Positions 51,649-60,502 of a DNA stretch of 64,000 nucleotides are shown one piece after another. This DNA is from Nostoc sp. S4. GTDB lineage: Bacteria > Cyanobacteriota > Cyanobacteriia > Cyanobacteriales > Nostocaceae. Every line of letters starts with the position of its first letter. Position 1 is the stretch's first letter. Under the pieces are notes generated by a model that had not been told where the DNA came from, searched no databases, and saw only the letters and a list, made by a program, of their open reading frames with translations. Both the position numbers and the translations under genes were made by a program. The stretch covers positions 33,717 to 97,716 of the forward strand of contig JAQYWR010000029.1 in assembly GCA_029379225.1 (NCBI GenBank). Direction: 5' to 3'.

Positions 51649-53127
51649 CTACGACTGTGGAACCCATACAGAAACCGAACCAGCACTGCATCTAAAATCA
51701 GCCCAACCTTCATCATTCGTTGTGATGGGTTCGTTGATATGTTCGGTGATGTCAATGTAAGTGCTGTTGGGTTGCCCTACTTCCATCCACTTAGTCCCCT
51801 CTTCCCCATTACTCAAAACAACCGCCATACCGCCAGGATGTTCTTCATCTCCTAAGCGTGTCCAGCCGATTGTATTAGCGTGGTCGAAATAATCGTATTG
51901 GTCGCCATAGGCATAGGTTTGACGAGCGTGCAAAAATTTATCAATTATCCATTGATGACTATCGAGCCAAATCTCATACTCATTGCCATCTGGGCCCTTA
52001 TCCTTGTAATTAGCTCCATAGTAATCTGCATAGAAGATACAGGGATAACCCTCACTTCGCAGCAGGATCAACGCATAAGCCAACGGTTTAAACCAACCTT
52101 CTACTACAGACTCCAACGACTGCAAGGGTTGAGAATCGTGATTGTCTACTAAGGTGACAGCTAAAGCAGGTTGCTGTTGCACTAAGGTGTTATCAAATAT
52201 CTGCCGGATGTCGTAGTCATTGCCTTGTTTGCTAGCAGCGCTAAAGTTATAGTGCAATGGCGCATCAAACAACATCACATCACCACCTGTGACGTTAATA
52301 AAATTGTGCAGCGCTTCAACTTCATAAGACCAATATTCACCAACGGCAAACAGATCGCGACCTGCCTTTTGGCGACAGTGCACCAACCATTCCGGGAAAA
52401 AACCAGCTCTGACGTGTTTAACGGCATCAAAACGAAAGCCATCTATACCAGTGGTTTCTACAAACCACTCACCCCAATCATTCAACGCCTCCCGCACTTC
52501 TGGACTCTCCATATCCAGGTCGCATCCCATCAGATAGTCGAAAGCACCTTTTTCTAAGTCAACGTTGTCATCAAAGTGTTTATCTTTGAACAGATAAACT
52601 GCGTTTTCGCCTTCGTTGTAAATGTTGTAATCAACTGCGTCAAAGTGCCACCAGTGCCATTCCATATCAGAGTATTTGCCCTGGCGACCTGGAAAGGTAA
52701 AGTGAGTCCAGACTTTAATCTTTTGCATCTCACCGATGGGCTGGTTGCGATCGTCTGGATTATAAGGCGTTGCTTCCACCTCTTCAGGTTCGTCTGCGCC
52801 TAACTTATGGTTGAGGACAACATCAGCATAAACTCTAATGCCAGCAGCTTTTGCCGCTTTGATAGCAGCGATATATTCGTCTTTTGTGCCGTACTTTGTC
52901 CGAACCGAGTCTTTCTGGTCAAACTCGCCTAGATCGTAGATATCGTAGACACTGTAGCCGACATCGAAGCCACCTGCTATTCCTTTGTAAGCTGGGGGTA
53001 ACCAAACAGATGTAACACCTGCATCAGCCAACTCTTGGGCTTTCTCTTTGAACTCATTCCAAAGATTGCCATCTGGAGGGATATACCAATGGAAGTACTG
53101 CATCATCACACCATTGAGTTGAGCCAT
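51649..53127 (-). CDS. Alpha-amylase (GH13, intracellular type)
   Basis: A 492-residue alpha-amylase of the GH13_5 type, hydrolysing alpha-1,4-glucans. It starts MAQLNGVMMQYFHWYIPPDG without a signal peptide, so it acts in the cytosol. Family motifs: VYADVVLNHK (region I), GFRFDAVKHV (region II, nucleophile Asp), FAVGEYWSYE (region III, acid/base Glu) and VDNHDSQP (region IV). The ATG at 53127 is preferred to the in-frame start 48 nt upstream because family homology begins there; GGGGATA lies just before it. It is probably part of glycogen turnover, as is the GH13 enzyme at 11.2 kb. Confidence 0.92.
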   Translation of the reverse strand: MAQLNGVMMQYFHWYIPPDGNLWNEFKEKAQELADAGVTSVWLPPAYKGIAGGFDVGYSVYDIYDLGEFDQKDSVRTKYGTKDEYIAAIKAAKAAGIRVYADVVLNHKLGADEPEEVEATPYNPDDRNQPIGEMQKIKVWTHFTFPGRQGKYSDMEWHWWHFDAVDYNIYNEGENAVYLFKDKHFDDNVDLEKGAFDYLMGCDLDMESPEVREALNDWGEWFVETTGIDGFRFDAVKHVRAGFFPEWLVHCRQKAGRDLFAVGEYWSYEVEALHNFINVTGGDVMLFDAPLHYNFSAASKQGNDYDIRQIFDNTLVQQQPALAVTLVDNHDSQPLQSLESVVEGWFKPLAYALILLRSEGYPCIFYADYYGANYKDKGPDGNEYEIWLDSHQWIIDKFLHARQTYAYGDQYDYFDHANTIGWTRLGDEEHPGGMAVVLSNGEEGTKWMEVGQPNSTYIDITEHINEPITTNDEGWADFRCSAGSVSVWVPQS

Positions 53128-53240
53128 GTGTATCCCCGTAGTAAAATTTCCGATAAATTGTAATTCTCGACACAAAGACTATACATTAAGTTTTATTTTT
53201 TGTGTCTAAGTAGAAACAAAAATCTATTAATAAACTGCGA

Positions 53241-53864
53241 TCAACTTATATTGTTTTCTTGTGTAGATGACAGTTCTTCAGCTAGGTTTTTCTGGAGTGC
53301 TTCCAATACCGCGATCGGGTCAGCTGGTTCTTGCATCAATTGGGCTTCAAAATCATGCCGATTTACGACATTAGGTAAATCGGTACGCAGTTCTTCTAAT
53401 AGAGCAATAATCTTGGCAATTTTTTGCTCGGAGAGCAGGTTGAGCTGTAGCATTAATTGCGCCCGCTGTTCGGCAAAGTTTTCTTGGCGAGTTTGTCGCA
53501 CCAGCACTCCGGTTGAAATCACCAATGCAGCTGCGTCTAAACCTTGATTTGACCAGCTAAACGAGGGCAAGTTAAATGGCAAAAAGCGATCGAAAAAACT
53601 GCTAAAAATCCAGATACCCAGTATGACTAGCAAACTATAGAGAAATGCCGATCGCCCAAAGAATGTAGCGATCGCTTCTAGTATCCGTTGGTGGGTGGGA
53701 ATATCTCGAACTTCCTGGGTATGAAGCGAACTAATCGCTTCAATATTTTTTGTAATTGGGTCTGGTAACGGAGCCGTGAAAACTTGATTTCGAGAAGTTT
53801 TGAAGTTTAGTTTATTAACACGTTTGAAGTGTTTGTTAGCTGTGTTGTCTGCGTTGTGCGTCAT
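53241..53864 (-). CDS. DUF1003-like membrane protein
   Basis: A 207-residue protein with a polar N-terminus of about 70 residues, two membrane helices at about 75-95 (SAFLYSLLVILGIWIFSSF) and 108-125 (GLDAAALVISTGVLVRQ), and a cytosolic helical tail (QRAQLMLQLNLLSEQKIAKI). Two helices followed by a tail with conserved RQ and NLLSEQKI-like residues recall DUF1003 proteins, which have no established function. It ends 50 bp from the amylase gene's upstream region and is followed by it on the same strand. Confidence 0.6.
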   Translation of the reverse strand: MTHNADNTANKHFKRVNKLNFKTSRNQVFTAPLPDPITKNIEAISSLHTQEVRDIPTHQRILEAIATFFGRSAFLYSLLVILGIWIFSSFFDRFLPFNLPSFSWSNQGLDAAALVISTGVLVRQTRQENFAEQRAQLMLQLNLLSEQKIAKIIALLEELRTDLPNVVNRHDFEAQLMQEPADPIAVLEALQKNLAEELSSTQENNIS

Positions 53865-54067
53865 ACAGCAACCCCTGAATCTAGATGTTACTCGATTATT
53901 ACTTATCTTCTGAAGAATTAATTATACAGGAGGTAGTATATAGGACTTTAACTACGTAAACTGGATTACCGTAGGTGTAGTCTGCCCAAGGCATCGCTGT
54001 TTGGGAAAAACTTTTTGGTTTACTTTATTAAGTGTCATTAATTATTAGTTATTTTCAGAAAGGACAA

Positions 54068-55156
54068 ATGAGCAATATATTTAGGGAATTCGTCCAAAAA
54101 GTAGGTAGCGGTAACCACACAGGCGAGAATTTAACTCGCGCCCAAGCAGCCACCGCTACTAAAATGATGCTGCTGGGTGAAGCTACACCAGCGCAAATAG
54201 GAGCGTTTTTGATTGCTCATCGAATTAAGCGTCCTACAGGGGAAGAGTTAGCCGGAATGTTGGATGCCTATGATCAACTCGGCCCCAAACTGCAACCAAT
54301 TGTTTCTGAACGACCAGCGATTGTTTTAGGCATCCCTTACGATGGCAGAACGCGCACTGCACCAGTTAGTCCAGTGACAGCTTTATTACTCGCCGCAGCT
54401 GGACAATCGGTGGTAATGCACGGTGGCGATCGCTTACCAACTAAGTATGGATTACCTTTAATAGATATTTGGCAGGGTTTGGGAGTCGATTGGACTGTCC
54501 TACCCCTAGCAAAAACCCAGCAAGTATTTGCACAAACAGGAATCGGCTTTATTTATCTACCTCAGCATTTCCCCTTAACTACAAGTATTTGGCAGTACCG
54601 CGACCAACTTGGCAAACGTCCTCCTCTGGCGACAATGGAGTTAATTTGGTGTCCTTATGCTGGAAATGCTCACGTAATTGCCGGGTTTGTCCATCCACCG
54701 ACTGAAGGAATGTTTCAAATAGCTTTAGGGCTGCGGGGAGTAACAAAATTTACGTTAGTGAAAGGATTAGAAGGCAGTTGCGACTTACCGCGCGATCGCA
54801 CTGCAATCATCAGCTTATCTTCATCGTCAGCATCCCCAGAGATAGAACGATTGCACCTCGTACCGCGTGATTACGGTATTACTACCAAGAACGTACCTCT
54901 TGGAACTACTGAAGAACTGGTAGCGGATATTCAGGAAGTTTTGGCAGGTAAATCAGGGGAATTAATGCAAACTGCCTTGTGGAATGGCGGATTTTATTTA
55001 TGGCGTAGCGGTATTTGTTCAAATATGTCAGAAGCTTTAGCTAAAGCAGAAGAATTATTAAAAAATGGTGTAGTAGCAGCTAAACTCCAAGAACTCAGCC
55101 AGTTAGTAAATTCGCTCTCAGCAACATTTATGCCAGTGCAAACAGTTAAGTTATAA
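54068..55156 (+). CDS. Anthranilate phosphoribosyltransferase-like protein (TrpD family)
   Basis: A 362-residue protein of the nucleoside-phosphorylase/anthranilate-phosphoribosyltransferase class. The N-terminal helical domain (LTRAQAATATKMMLLGEATPAQIGAFL) is followed by the catalytic domain with IPYDGRTRTAP, VVMHGGDRLPTKYGLP and QTGIGFIYLPQHFP. In true TrpD the PRPP loop reads GTGGD; here the matching region reads GIPYDGR, so it probably does not make phosphoribosyl-anthranilate and belongs to the TrpD2/YbiB-type branch, some of which bind nucleic acids. The ATG at 54068 has AAAGGA 6 nt upstream and replaces an upstream GTG. Confidence 0.85.
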   Translation: MSNIFREFVQKVGSGNHTGENLTRAQAATATKMMLLGEATPAQIGAFLIAHRIKRPTGEELAGMLDAYDQLGPKLQPIVSERPAIVLGIPYDGRTRTAPVSPVTALLLAAAGQSVVMHGGDRLPTKYGLPLIDIWQGLGVDWTVLPLAKTQQVFAQTGIGFIYLPQHFPLTTSIWQYRDQLGKRPPLATMELIWCPYAGNAHVIAGFVHPPTEGMFQIALGLRGVTKFTLVKGLEGSCDLPRDRTAIISLSSSSASPEIERLHLVPRDYGITTKNVPLGTTEELVADIQEVLAGKSGELMQTALWNGGFYLWRSGICSNMSEALAKAEELLKNGVVAAKLQELSQLVNSLSATFMPVQTVKL

Positions 55157-55215
55157 GTATGAATTTTGTTATTTCAAAGTGTCAACATAATTCGTAATTA
55201 ATTCCGAATTACGAA

Positions 55216-56652
55216 TTATTTACTCAACGATTCCTCCAAAATAGATTTTTGTTGCAACCAATCTTGACCGACTTGGATGCTAATATCTGAGCCAAGGTTG
55301 CCAGTACTTTCTATACGTACTTCTCCAAATCCCAAAGTGTTGCGAATTGATTCAGCACTGTCACCATCTCCTTGTTGAGCGACGATGTGAGTTACCTCTA
55401 AAGGTTCACCCCATGCTTTAGCTATATAGACATTGCGATAACCGGATTTTTCCAAAGCTCTAATTAATGGTTGCAGGTTAGAGCGATCGCCACCTGTACT
55501 ATCTTGAATTGCTACACGTAAAGAACCAGGGTCGGTTACCTGTGGTTGTTGTTCCTCCTCTGATTCCAGACCAAAGTGTGCAGCCATCAGTTTGGTAATA
55601 CCATTTTTGTTGGGTAACCAATAGCTAGCATCAAACTCATTCTTCTCGCTAAAGCGACCTGGGAGCATTAACATTTGCATGTTAGAGCGATTTGTCCGCA
55701 CTCCAAAACCCAATAGTGCCAATAACTCCTCAACCGTCAAGTTAGTGTCAATGTGTTCTTTGACTACATCAAGAACTTTAGGTATTTGAGCTACAGTAGC
55801 CGGATTGAGAGTCTGATCCATCAAAGCACGGATAACCATTTGCTGTCGCTGAATTCGACCAATATCTCCAAGTTCGTCATGGCGAAAACGTAGCAATTGG
55901 AGTGCTTGATCGCCGCCCAGATGTTGCTTACCTGCTTTCAAATTAATGTATAAATGCTGAGAATCATCTTGGTACTTCATATCTTTGGGAACGTACACTG
56001 TTACGCCACCTAAAGCATCGATCAGCTTCGCAACTCCCAAAACGTTAATTCGGATATAGCGATCGATTCCCACTCCACCTAAGAGGTTACTGACGGTTTT
56101 AGCAGTTAAAGCTGGCCCGCCATCAACATTGGCAGCATTAATTTTTTTAACTCCATACCCCTCTATTTCTGTGCGAGTATCTCTGGGAATGGAGAGCATA
56201 ATTATCTTTTTCGTCTCTGGATCGAATTTGACCAAGAGCATTACATCGGAAAGACCATCAAAAGAGTTGACTTGGGGTAAGTATTTGAGATTTTTAGTTT
56301 CTTCAGGAGGGTTTTGGATATCTGGCGGTAGTACGCTCATTCCCATAATTAATAGATTAACTGGGCGAGTTAATTCTGAAAATCGCAGCACACCTCCAGA
56401 GATGCGATCGCCATCAAACACCGCTTCATCCTGTGGACTTAGCTGGGCTTGCTGCAAAGGCGTACTAGTTAAAGACACCGCCAACAAAGCCCCCGCTGTT
56501 GCTGACACCATTGCAATCCCACTCATACCTACCCAAAACCACAGCCAACGTCCAGATTTGGAGTTGCGGGAAATTTTTTTAATTGACTTTGAGGCTTTTC
56601 CCGATTGGTTTTCTTCCGCCGAACTTCTTTGAATGGTCACAGACTTCCTCAC
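55216..56652 (-). CDS. LCP-family (LytR-CpsA-Psr) envelope protein with LytR_C domain
   Basis: A 478-residue protein. A basic cytosolic start is followed by one membrane helix at about residues 33-60 (RWLWFWVGMSGIAMVSATAG), then an extracytoplasmic LCP domain at about 95-310 with LLIMGM, LPQVNSFDGLSDVMLLVKFD, LSIPRDTRTEIEGYGVKKIN, ALGGVTVYVPKDM and LRFRHDELGDIGRIQRQQ (catalytic Arg and Asp residues). Residues about 380-478 form a LytR_C domain. LCP enzymes transfer polymers from lipid carriers to peptidoglycan or other cell-wall acceptors. Monocistronic. Confidence 0.92.
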   Translation of the reverse strand: MRKSVTIQRSSAEENQSGKASKSIKKISRNSKSGRWLWFWVGMSGIAMVSATAGALLAVSLTSTPLQQAQLSPQDEAVFDGDRISGGVLRFSELTRPVNLLIMGMSVLPPDIQNPPEETKNLKYLPQVNSFDGLSDVMLLVKFDPETKKIIMLSIPRDTRTEIEGYGVKKINAANVDGGPALTAKTVSNLLGGVGIDRYIRINVLGVAKLIDALGGVTVYVPKDMKYQDDSQHLYINLKAGKQHLGGDQALQLLRFRHDELGDIGRIQRQQMVIRALMDQTLNPATVAQIPKVLDVVKEHIDTNLTVEELLALLGFGVRTNRSNMQMLMLPGRFSEKNEFDASYWLPNKNGITKLMAAHFGLESEEEQQPQVTDPGSLRVAIQDSTGGDRSNLQPLIRALEKSGYRNVYIAKAWGEPLEVTHIVAQQGDGDSAESIRNTLGFGEVRIESTGNLGSDISIQVGQDWLQQKSILEESLSK

Positions 56653-56925
56653 ACTTATTCACTAATCAATTCGGTAAATTTGCAGACGAAAAATTTGCAG
56701 ACAAATCAACCCATAATACCTAACTCTTAATTATTAGTGCTAACATTTTTAATGTAGTGTCAACCACAACACTTATAGCAGCATTTTTCCTTCTTTTGGG
56801 TAAATCTGGAAATGTTTTTCTGAAGTATGGCAATAATAAACTAGATTTGACTAGATAGTACGAAGAAATTAATTCTAATTTTTTCCAAAGTAAGTAAAAA
56901 TACTGTTAAAATTCACTCAAAAAAT

Positions 56926-57438
56926 TTAAGATAAGTACTTGCCAACTACCCGTTCTGCTAAAGTAGTAAACCCTGGTAAACGCCCAGATTTGTTCTGTAT
57001 CAAGCGGAAAATCAACCAGACACTCACTAAAAAATAACCTGATGTGAGAAAGCTATTGAGGATAAATAAACGTAGTGTAAAAAAATCTGAAGTTGCTGCT
57101 CCGGTAACTAATAATAAATATCCTAACAGCCAAGTAAGTGCCAAAGTAATAGACAAACGACTAACAGCAAGTTGTTCCCGACTACCCTGGCGGCGATAGA
57201 GAGTCCACAGAGATGGGAAAAAACCGATAATCGGAACTAAATATAAGAGTAACTGTGTTTTGGGCATTGGGCATGAGGCATGAGGCATTGGGCAAACAGG
57301 GAGTGTGGGAGGTGTGGGAGGATGGGGAAGAAATCTTTCCCCCCCTCTCTCCCCACACTCCCCACACTTCCCTATCTCCTCATCTCCCCCACTTTCCATT
57401 CCCCACTCCCCAGTCTCTTTTGGTTGATAATTCTCCAT
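56926..57438 (-). CDS. Small membrane protein with a repeat-derived insertion
   Basis: A protein of about 170 residues that starts MENYQPKETGEWG at 57438, rather than at the in-frame ATG at 57537. After 10-12 residues comes a Gly/Glu/Cys/Pro-rich stretch of about 55 residues encoded by heptamer repeats at about 57245-57420 (GGGCATT, GGGCATG, AGGCATG, then CCCCACACT-like units). The rest has four hydrophobic segments (LLLYLVPIIGFFPSLWTLY, ITLALTWLLGYLLLVTG, LRLFILNSFLTSGYFLVSV) as in conserved cyanobacterial membrane proteins of unknown role. The repeat keeps the frame open, so the full protein may be made with a disordered insert. Confidence 0.65.
   Translation of the reverse strand: MENYQPKETGEWGMESGGDEEIGKCGECGERGGERFLPHPPTPPTLPVCPMPHASCPMPKTQLLLYLVPIIGFFPSLWTLYRRQGSREQLAVSRLSITLALTWLLGYLLLVTGAATSDFFTLRLFILNSFLTSGYFLVSVWLIFRLIQNKSGRLPGFTTLAERVVGKYLS
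57245..57420. repeat. Heptamer and TCCCCA-type repeats inside a coding sequence
   Basis: GGGCATT, GGGCATG, AGGCATG, AGGCATT and GGGCAAA run in tandem at about 57267-57298, followed by G- and C-rich low-complexity sequence to about 57420. All of it lies inside the frame of the small membrane protein on the minus strand. Confidence 0.75.
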
Positions 57439-57547
57439 TGGGCTTAGTTTAACTCCTAAACTAGAAGGATGAATAAGACTCGTATAGTTAGAGATAATAA
57501 ACTGTAAAGAAAGATTTAATCTTGTTCTATTCCGCAATCAGCTGAAA

Positions 57548-58723
57548 ATGCAGACACGTAAGCTACTTGACTGGTGGCAGACATTTACACCAATAGCGCG
57601 AATCGGGGCGATCGCGTTATTCGTTCCGCTGCTAGTTCTCAATGGTTGGGCAATTTCGGTGTTTTTTAATTATTTCCATTCTCTGATAGTCATTTTAGTC
57701 GGAGCCTCGGTACTAGCATTTCTACTCAACTACCCCGTAAGTTGGATGGAGCATCAAGGTGCCAAGCGAGAGCAAGTTGCTATTTTAGTATTTCTCTTGG
57801 CTTTATCGATTTTATTGGCATTGGGTGTGACACTTTTTCCTCTAGCCCTCACCCAAGCTCAGCAACTAGTGGCTCGCTTACCAGAGTTAATTGACTCTGG
57901 ACGCTCTCAGCTAATGATTCTAAACGAAAAAGCTGATACTTTTGGCTTACCCATAAATCTCGATGCTTTGGTAGTGCAAATCAACGATCGCGTCAAGGGA
58001 CAATTGCAAGCGATCGCCGGACAAGTTCTAAATCTAGCTGTAGTTACATTTACTAGTCTGCTAGATTTTCTGTTGACGATGGTTTTGACTTTCTATCTTT
58101 TACAGCATGGGGGTGAACTTTGGCAAAGTTTAGTGGAATGGCTACCTGCTAAATTTCGAGACCCTTTCTCTAAAACCGTGCGCTTGAGCTTCCAAAATTT
58201 CTTCATCACCCAGTTGATTTTATCTACCTGCATGGCCTCAGCTTTGATTCCGAGTTTTTTGTGGCTGAAAGTACCATTTGGTTTGCTATTTGGCCTGACT
58301 ATTGGCATCATGGCTCTCGTGCCTTTTGGTGGTTCTGTAGGCATCATCCTAACTACACTATTGGTGGCGCTGCAAGATTTCTCAATGGGTGTGAAAGTTT
58401 TGATCGCAGCAGTAATCGTACAACAAATTCTCGAAAATTTAATTGCTCCCCGAATTTTAGGTAGCTTTACTGGTTTAAATCCAGTTTGGGTATTAATTTC
58501 AGTCTTGACAGGAGCAAGAATTGGCGGACTTTTGGGTGTAATCGTGGCAGTACCTACAGCGGTTGTGATTAAGACTGCTTTAGGTGCGCTACGTCCTGGA
58601 GGGCTGAGTGGTGAAACTGAAGAGGGTGCTAATGGGGAGATAACTGCACCGATTACTGCAAACGACCCCCCGAAAGCCGATGCTAAAAACACTCTCAGCA
58701 TTTCGGAAGCGACATCACCCTAG
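57548..58723 (+). CDS. AI-2E family transporter (PerM-like permease)
   Basis: A 391-residue integral membrane protein with about eight helices. It has the family's conserved central segment VTFTSLLDFLLTMVLTFYLL, the loop QLILSTCMASALIPSFLWLK, and the glycine-rich C-terminal VWVLISVLTGARIGGLLGVI followed by VAVPTAVVIKT. The AI-2E family includes TqsA and PerM-like exporters and Na+/H+ antiporter-like members, so transport of a signal molecule is only one option. The polar 40-residue C-terminal tail is not conserved in the family. It is divergent from the small membrane protein and monocistronic. Confidence 0.88.
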   Translation: MQTRKLLDWWQTFTPIARIGAIALFVPLLVLNGWAISVFFNYFHSLIVILVGASVLAFLLNYPVSWMEHQGAKREQVAILVFLLALSILLALGVTLFPLALTQAQQLVARLPELIDSGRSQLMILNEKADTFGLPINLDALVVQINDRVKGQLQAIAGQVLNLAVVTFTSLLDFLLTMVLTFYLLQHGGELWQSLVEWLPAKFRDPFSKTVRLSFQNFFITQLILSTCMASALIPSFLWLKVPFGLLFGLTIGIMALVPFGGSVGIILTTLLVALQDFSMGVKVLIAAVIVQQILENLIAPRILGSFTGLNPVWVLISVLTGARIGGLLGVIVAVPTAVVIKTALGALRPGGLSGETEEGANGEITAPITANDPPKADAKNTLSISEATSP

Positions 58724-58979
58724 TACTGCAAGGCAAAAGTCAAAAGTATTATGAAATAAGCTCTTTAGGGATTTTAAATGGCTGCCCTATTTACGCCCTT
58801 CTGTACTAGTAGTGCTGGGCGTAATTCGTAATACTCGCCTGGGCGCGATCAGCAAGCTACGTAATTACTATACTGCAAGCGTTTCATGATTTGGAATGAG
58901 TAATTTATTTACGCGCCCGCTGTCTTAGTACAACAAGGCAAAAGTAAAAAGCAAAGTTTAATTTTCAGTTTTGCCTTGG

Positions 58980-60311
58980 TTACTGTGGCTCAACAATTGA
59001 ACCCATAAATAAAATACTTCCCGTTTGATTATCCCTAATAGCACAAAAGAAAGGACGGTCAACAATCATTCGGAATGGTTTTGGTTCCTGTCTCAAAGCT
59101 GTTGCTACTATTCCCACTGAAGTAGCCGCAACCGCTTCGGTGCCCTCTTCGTTCACTTCGACAAAAGTTTTATGCTTAACTTGGCTAATGGCAAAGTTTT
59201 TACCCATGCCAGAAAAATTAGCTTTGTTGCTGAAAGCCTCCTCCATACCTAAAGCTTTCAAAGCATTGTTAAGTGTAACATCATATTCGGTTTTGAAGCG
59301 GGGTAAGCGAATAAATCCTTTTTGTTTGTTGAACTGAGTCATCCATTTTTCCCAGTTCTCAAGATTCAAGTTTTGCGAGAAGGCTTTGAGGTTAGAGTTT
59401 TGTTTGGGTAGGAAAATATAAAAACTGACTTTCTCATCTTTGCCATAAGGTAAACTCACTGCTTGAAATTGTTCATTTTCATAGTATTTGTAGTTACCAT
59501 CTTGTGACATCATTGGCTGTTGTTTCTGCCTGCCAGGTATGATGTTAAAAGGGTATTCAGCAGTTTGATTTTTGTCAAATACGTTGCTCCAATTCCCTTT
59601 AAAATATATGGCATTTATCAGAAACAAAACTTGATTGGGGTCGATTTGTCCGACTATTTTATTAATTTTTCCATCTGTATCATCTTTTACCCAATTATTA
59701 ATCGTGTTGACGGCTGTGGCATCTTGAAAGTTTAAATTGCTCACTTTTGCTTGATAGAAATCCTCTGTTCTTTTGAGAAACTCGGACTGAAATTTTACAT
59801 CTTGATTCGCCCAAAGTGAGTTAGCAATCTTGATCTGGACTTTCGGATCTCGATTGTCTAAAAGCTGCTTTAATATTGTTGCGTAAGCAGAGTTAATTTC
59901 TGACAGATTCATACCCTGTAATTCCAGAGTTTTTGCCATTGCTTGTTGAGTCGAACCGCTAGCGCCATTGTAGGTCATTGCTAGGGCGATCGCTACACTC
60001 AAAGGTGAGAGAAAAATATTTTTTTCTTCACCATCACTTTTATTAACTTCTGAAAAAAGTTTGAAGCTAAACTTATTGTTAGACTCAAGGATTTTAGTAT
60101 CAGTATTGACTGTTTTTTTTTCCAATGGAGTTTCTGACTGAGGTAAACTAGATTGAGCAAGGGCACTTTTATTACTATCGATCTGAGAACACCCTAAAAC
60201 ACCGAAGATAACAACACTTGCAGCCGCTAGAACATAACGTCTGCCGAGACTAACTCCGTAACGCCTTTGCAGAAAATTTTCTTTTACACCACTAAATTTT
60301 TGCCGATTCAT
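58980..60311 (-). CDS. Lipoprotein serpin (serine/cysteine protease inhibitor)
   Basis: A 443-residue serpin. A signal with a lipobox (VVIFGVLGC, Cys41) predicts a lipid-anchored extracytoplasmic protein. After a ~40-residue spacer the serpin fold is complete: LSPLSVAIALAMTYNGASGS, NINNWV-type helix F, FLINAIYFKGNW, GIRLPRFK-type sheet residues, and the hinge EEGTEAVAATSVG (about 388-400). The hinge residues P15-P9 (GTEAVAA) are small, as needed for loop insertion, so it is probably inhibitory. With alpha-1-antitrypsin spacing the P1 would be Thr; the loop is about five residues longer, so a nearby Arg (TALR) is another candidate. Its neighbour on the same strand is a subtilase. Confidence 0.92.
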   Translation of the reverse strand: MNRQKFSGVKENFLQRRYGVSLGRRYVLAAASVVIFGVLGCSQIDSNKSALAQSSLPQSETPLEKKTVNTDTKILESNNKFSFKLFSEVNKSDGEEKNIFLSPLSVAIALAMTYNGASGSTQQAMAKTLELQGMNLSEINSAYATILKQLLDNRDPKVQIKIANSLWANQDVKFQSEFLKRTEDFYQAKVSNLNFQDATAVNTINNWVKDDTDGKINKIVGQIDPNQVLFLINAIYFKGNWSNVFDKNQTAEYPFNIIPGRQKQQPMMSQDGNYKYYENEQFQAVSLPYGKDEKVSFYIFLPKQNSNLKAFSQNLNLENWEKWMTQFNKQKGFIRLPRFKTEYDVTLNNALKALGMEEAFSNKANFSGMGKNFAISQVKHKTFVEVNEEGTEAVAATSVGIVATALRQEPKPFRMIVDRPFFCAIRDNQTGSILFMGSIVEPQ

Positions 60312-60502
60312 TCTGCTACCTCACCTGCCAAAAATTGTTAATCTGTGTCTCAGGATTGACATAAAACCGCGTCAATGATTAACTATTGCACCTGGTGTAA
60401 TAAAAAAATGGCACTGTTACAGTTTTTGTAACAGCAAGTGAGTGGGCGTTAACTGATGAATGTTAACTGTTAACAGTCAACAGCCATCAGTCAACATTTC
60501 TT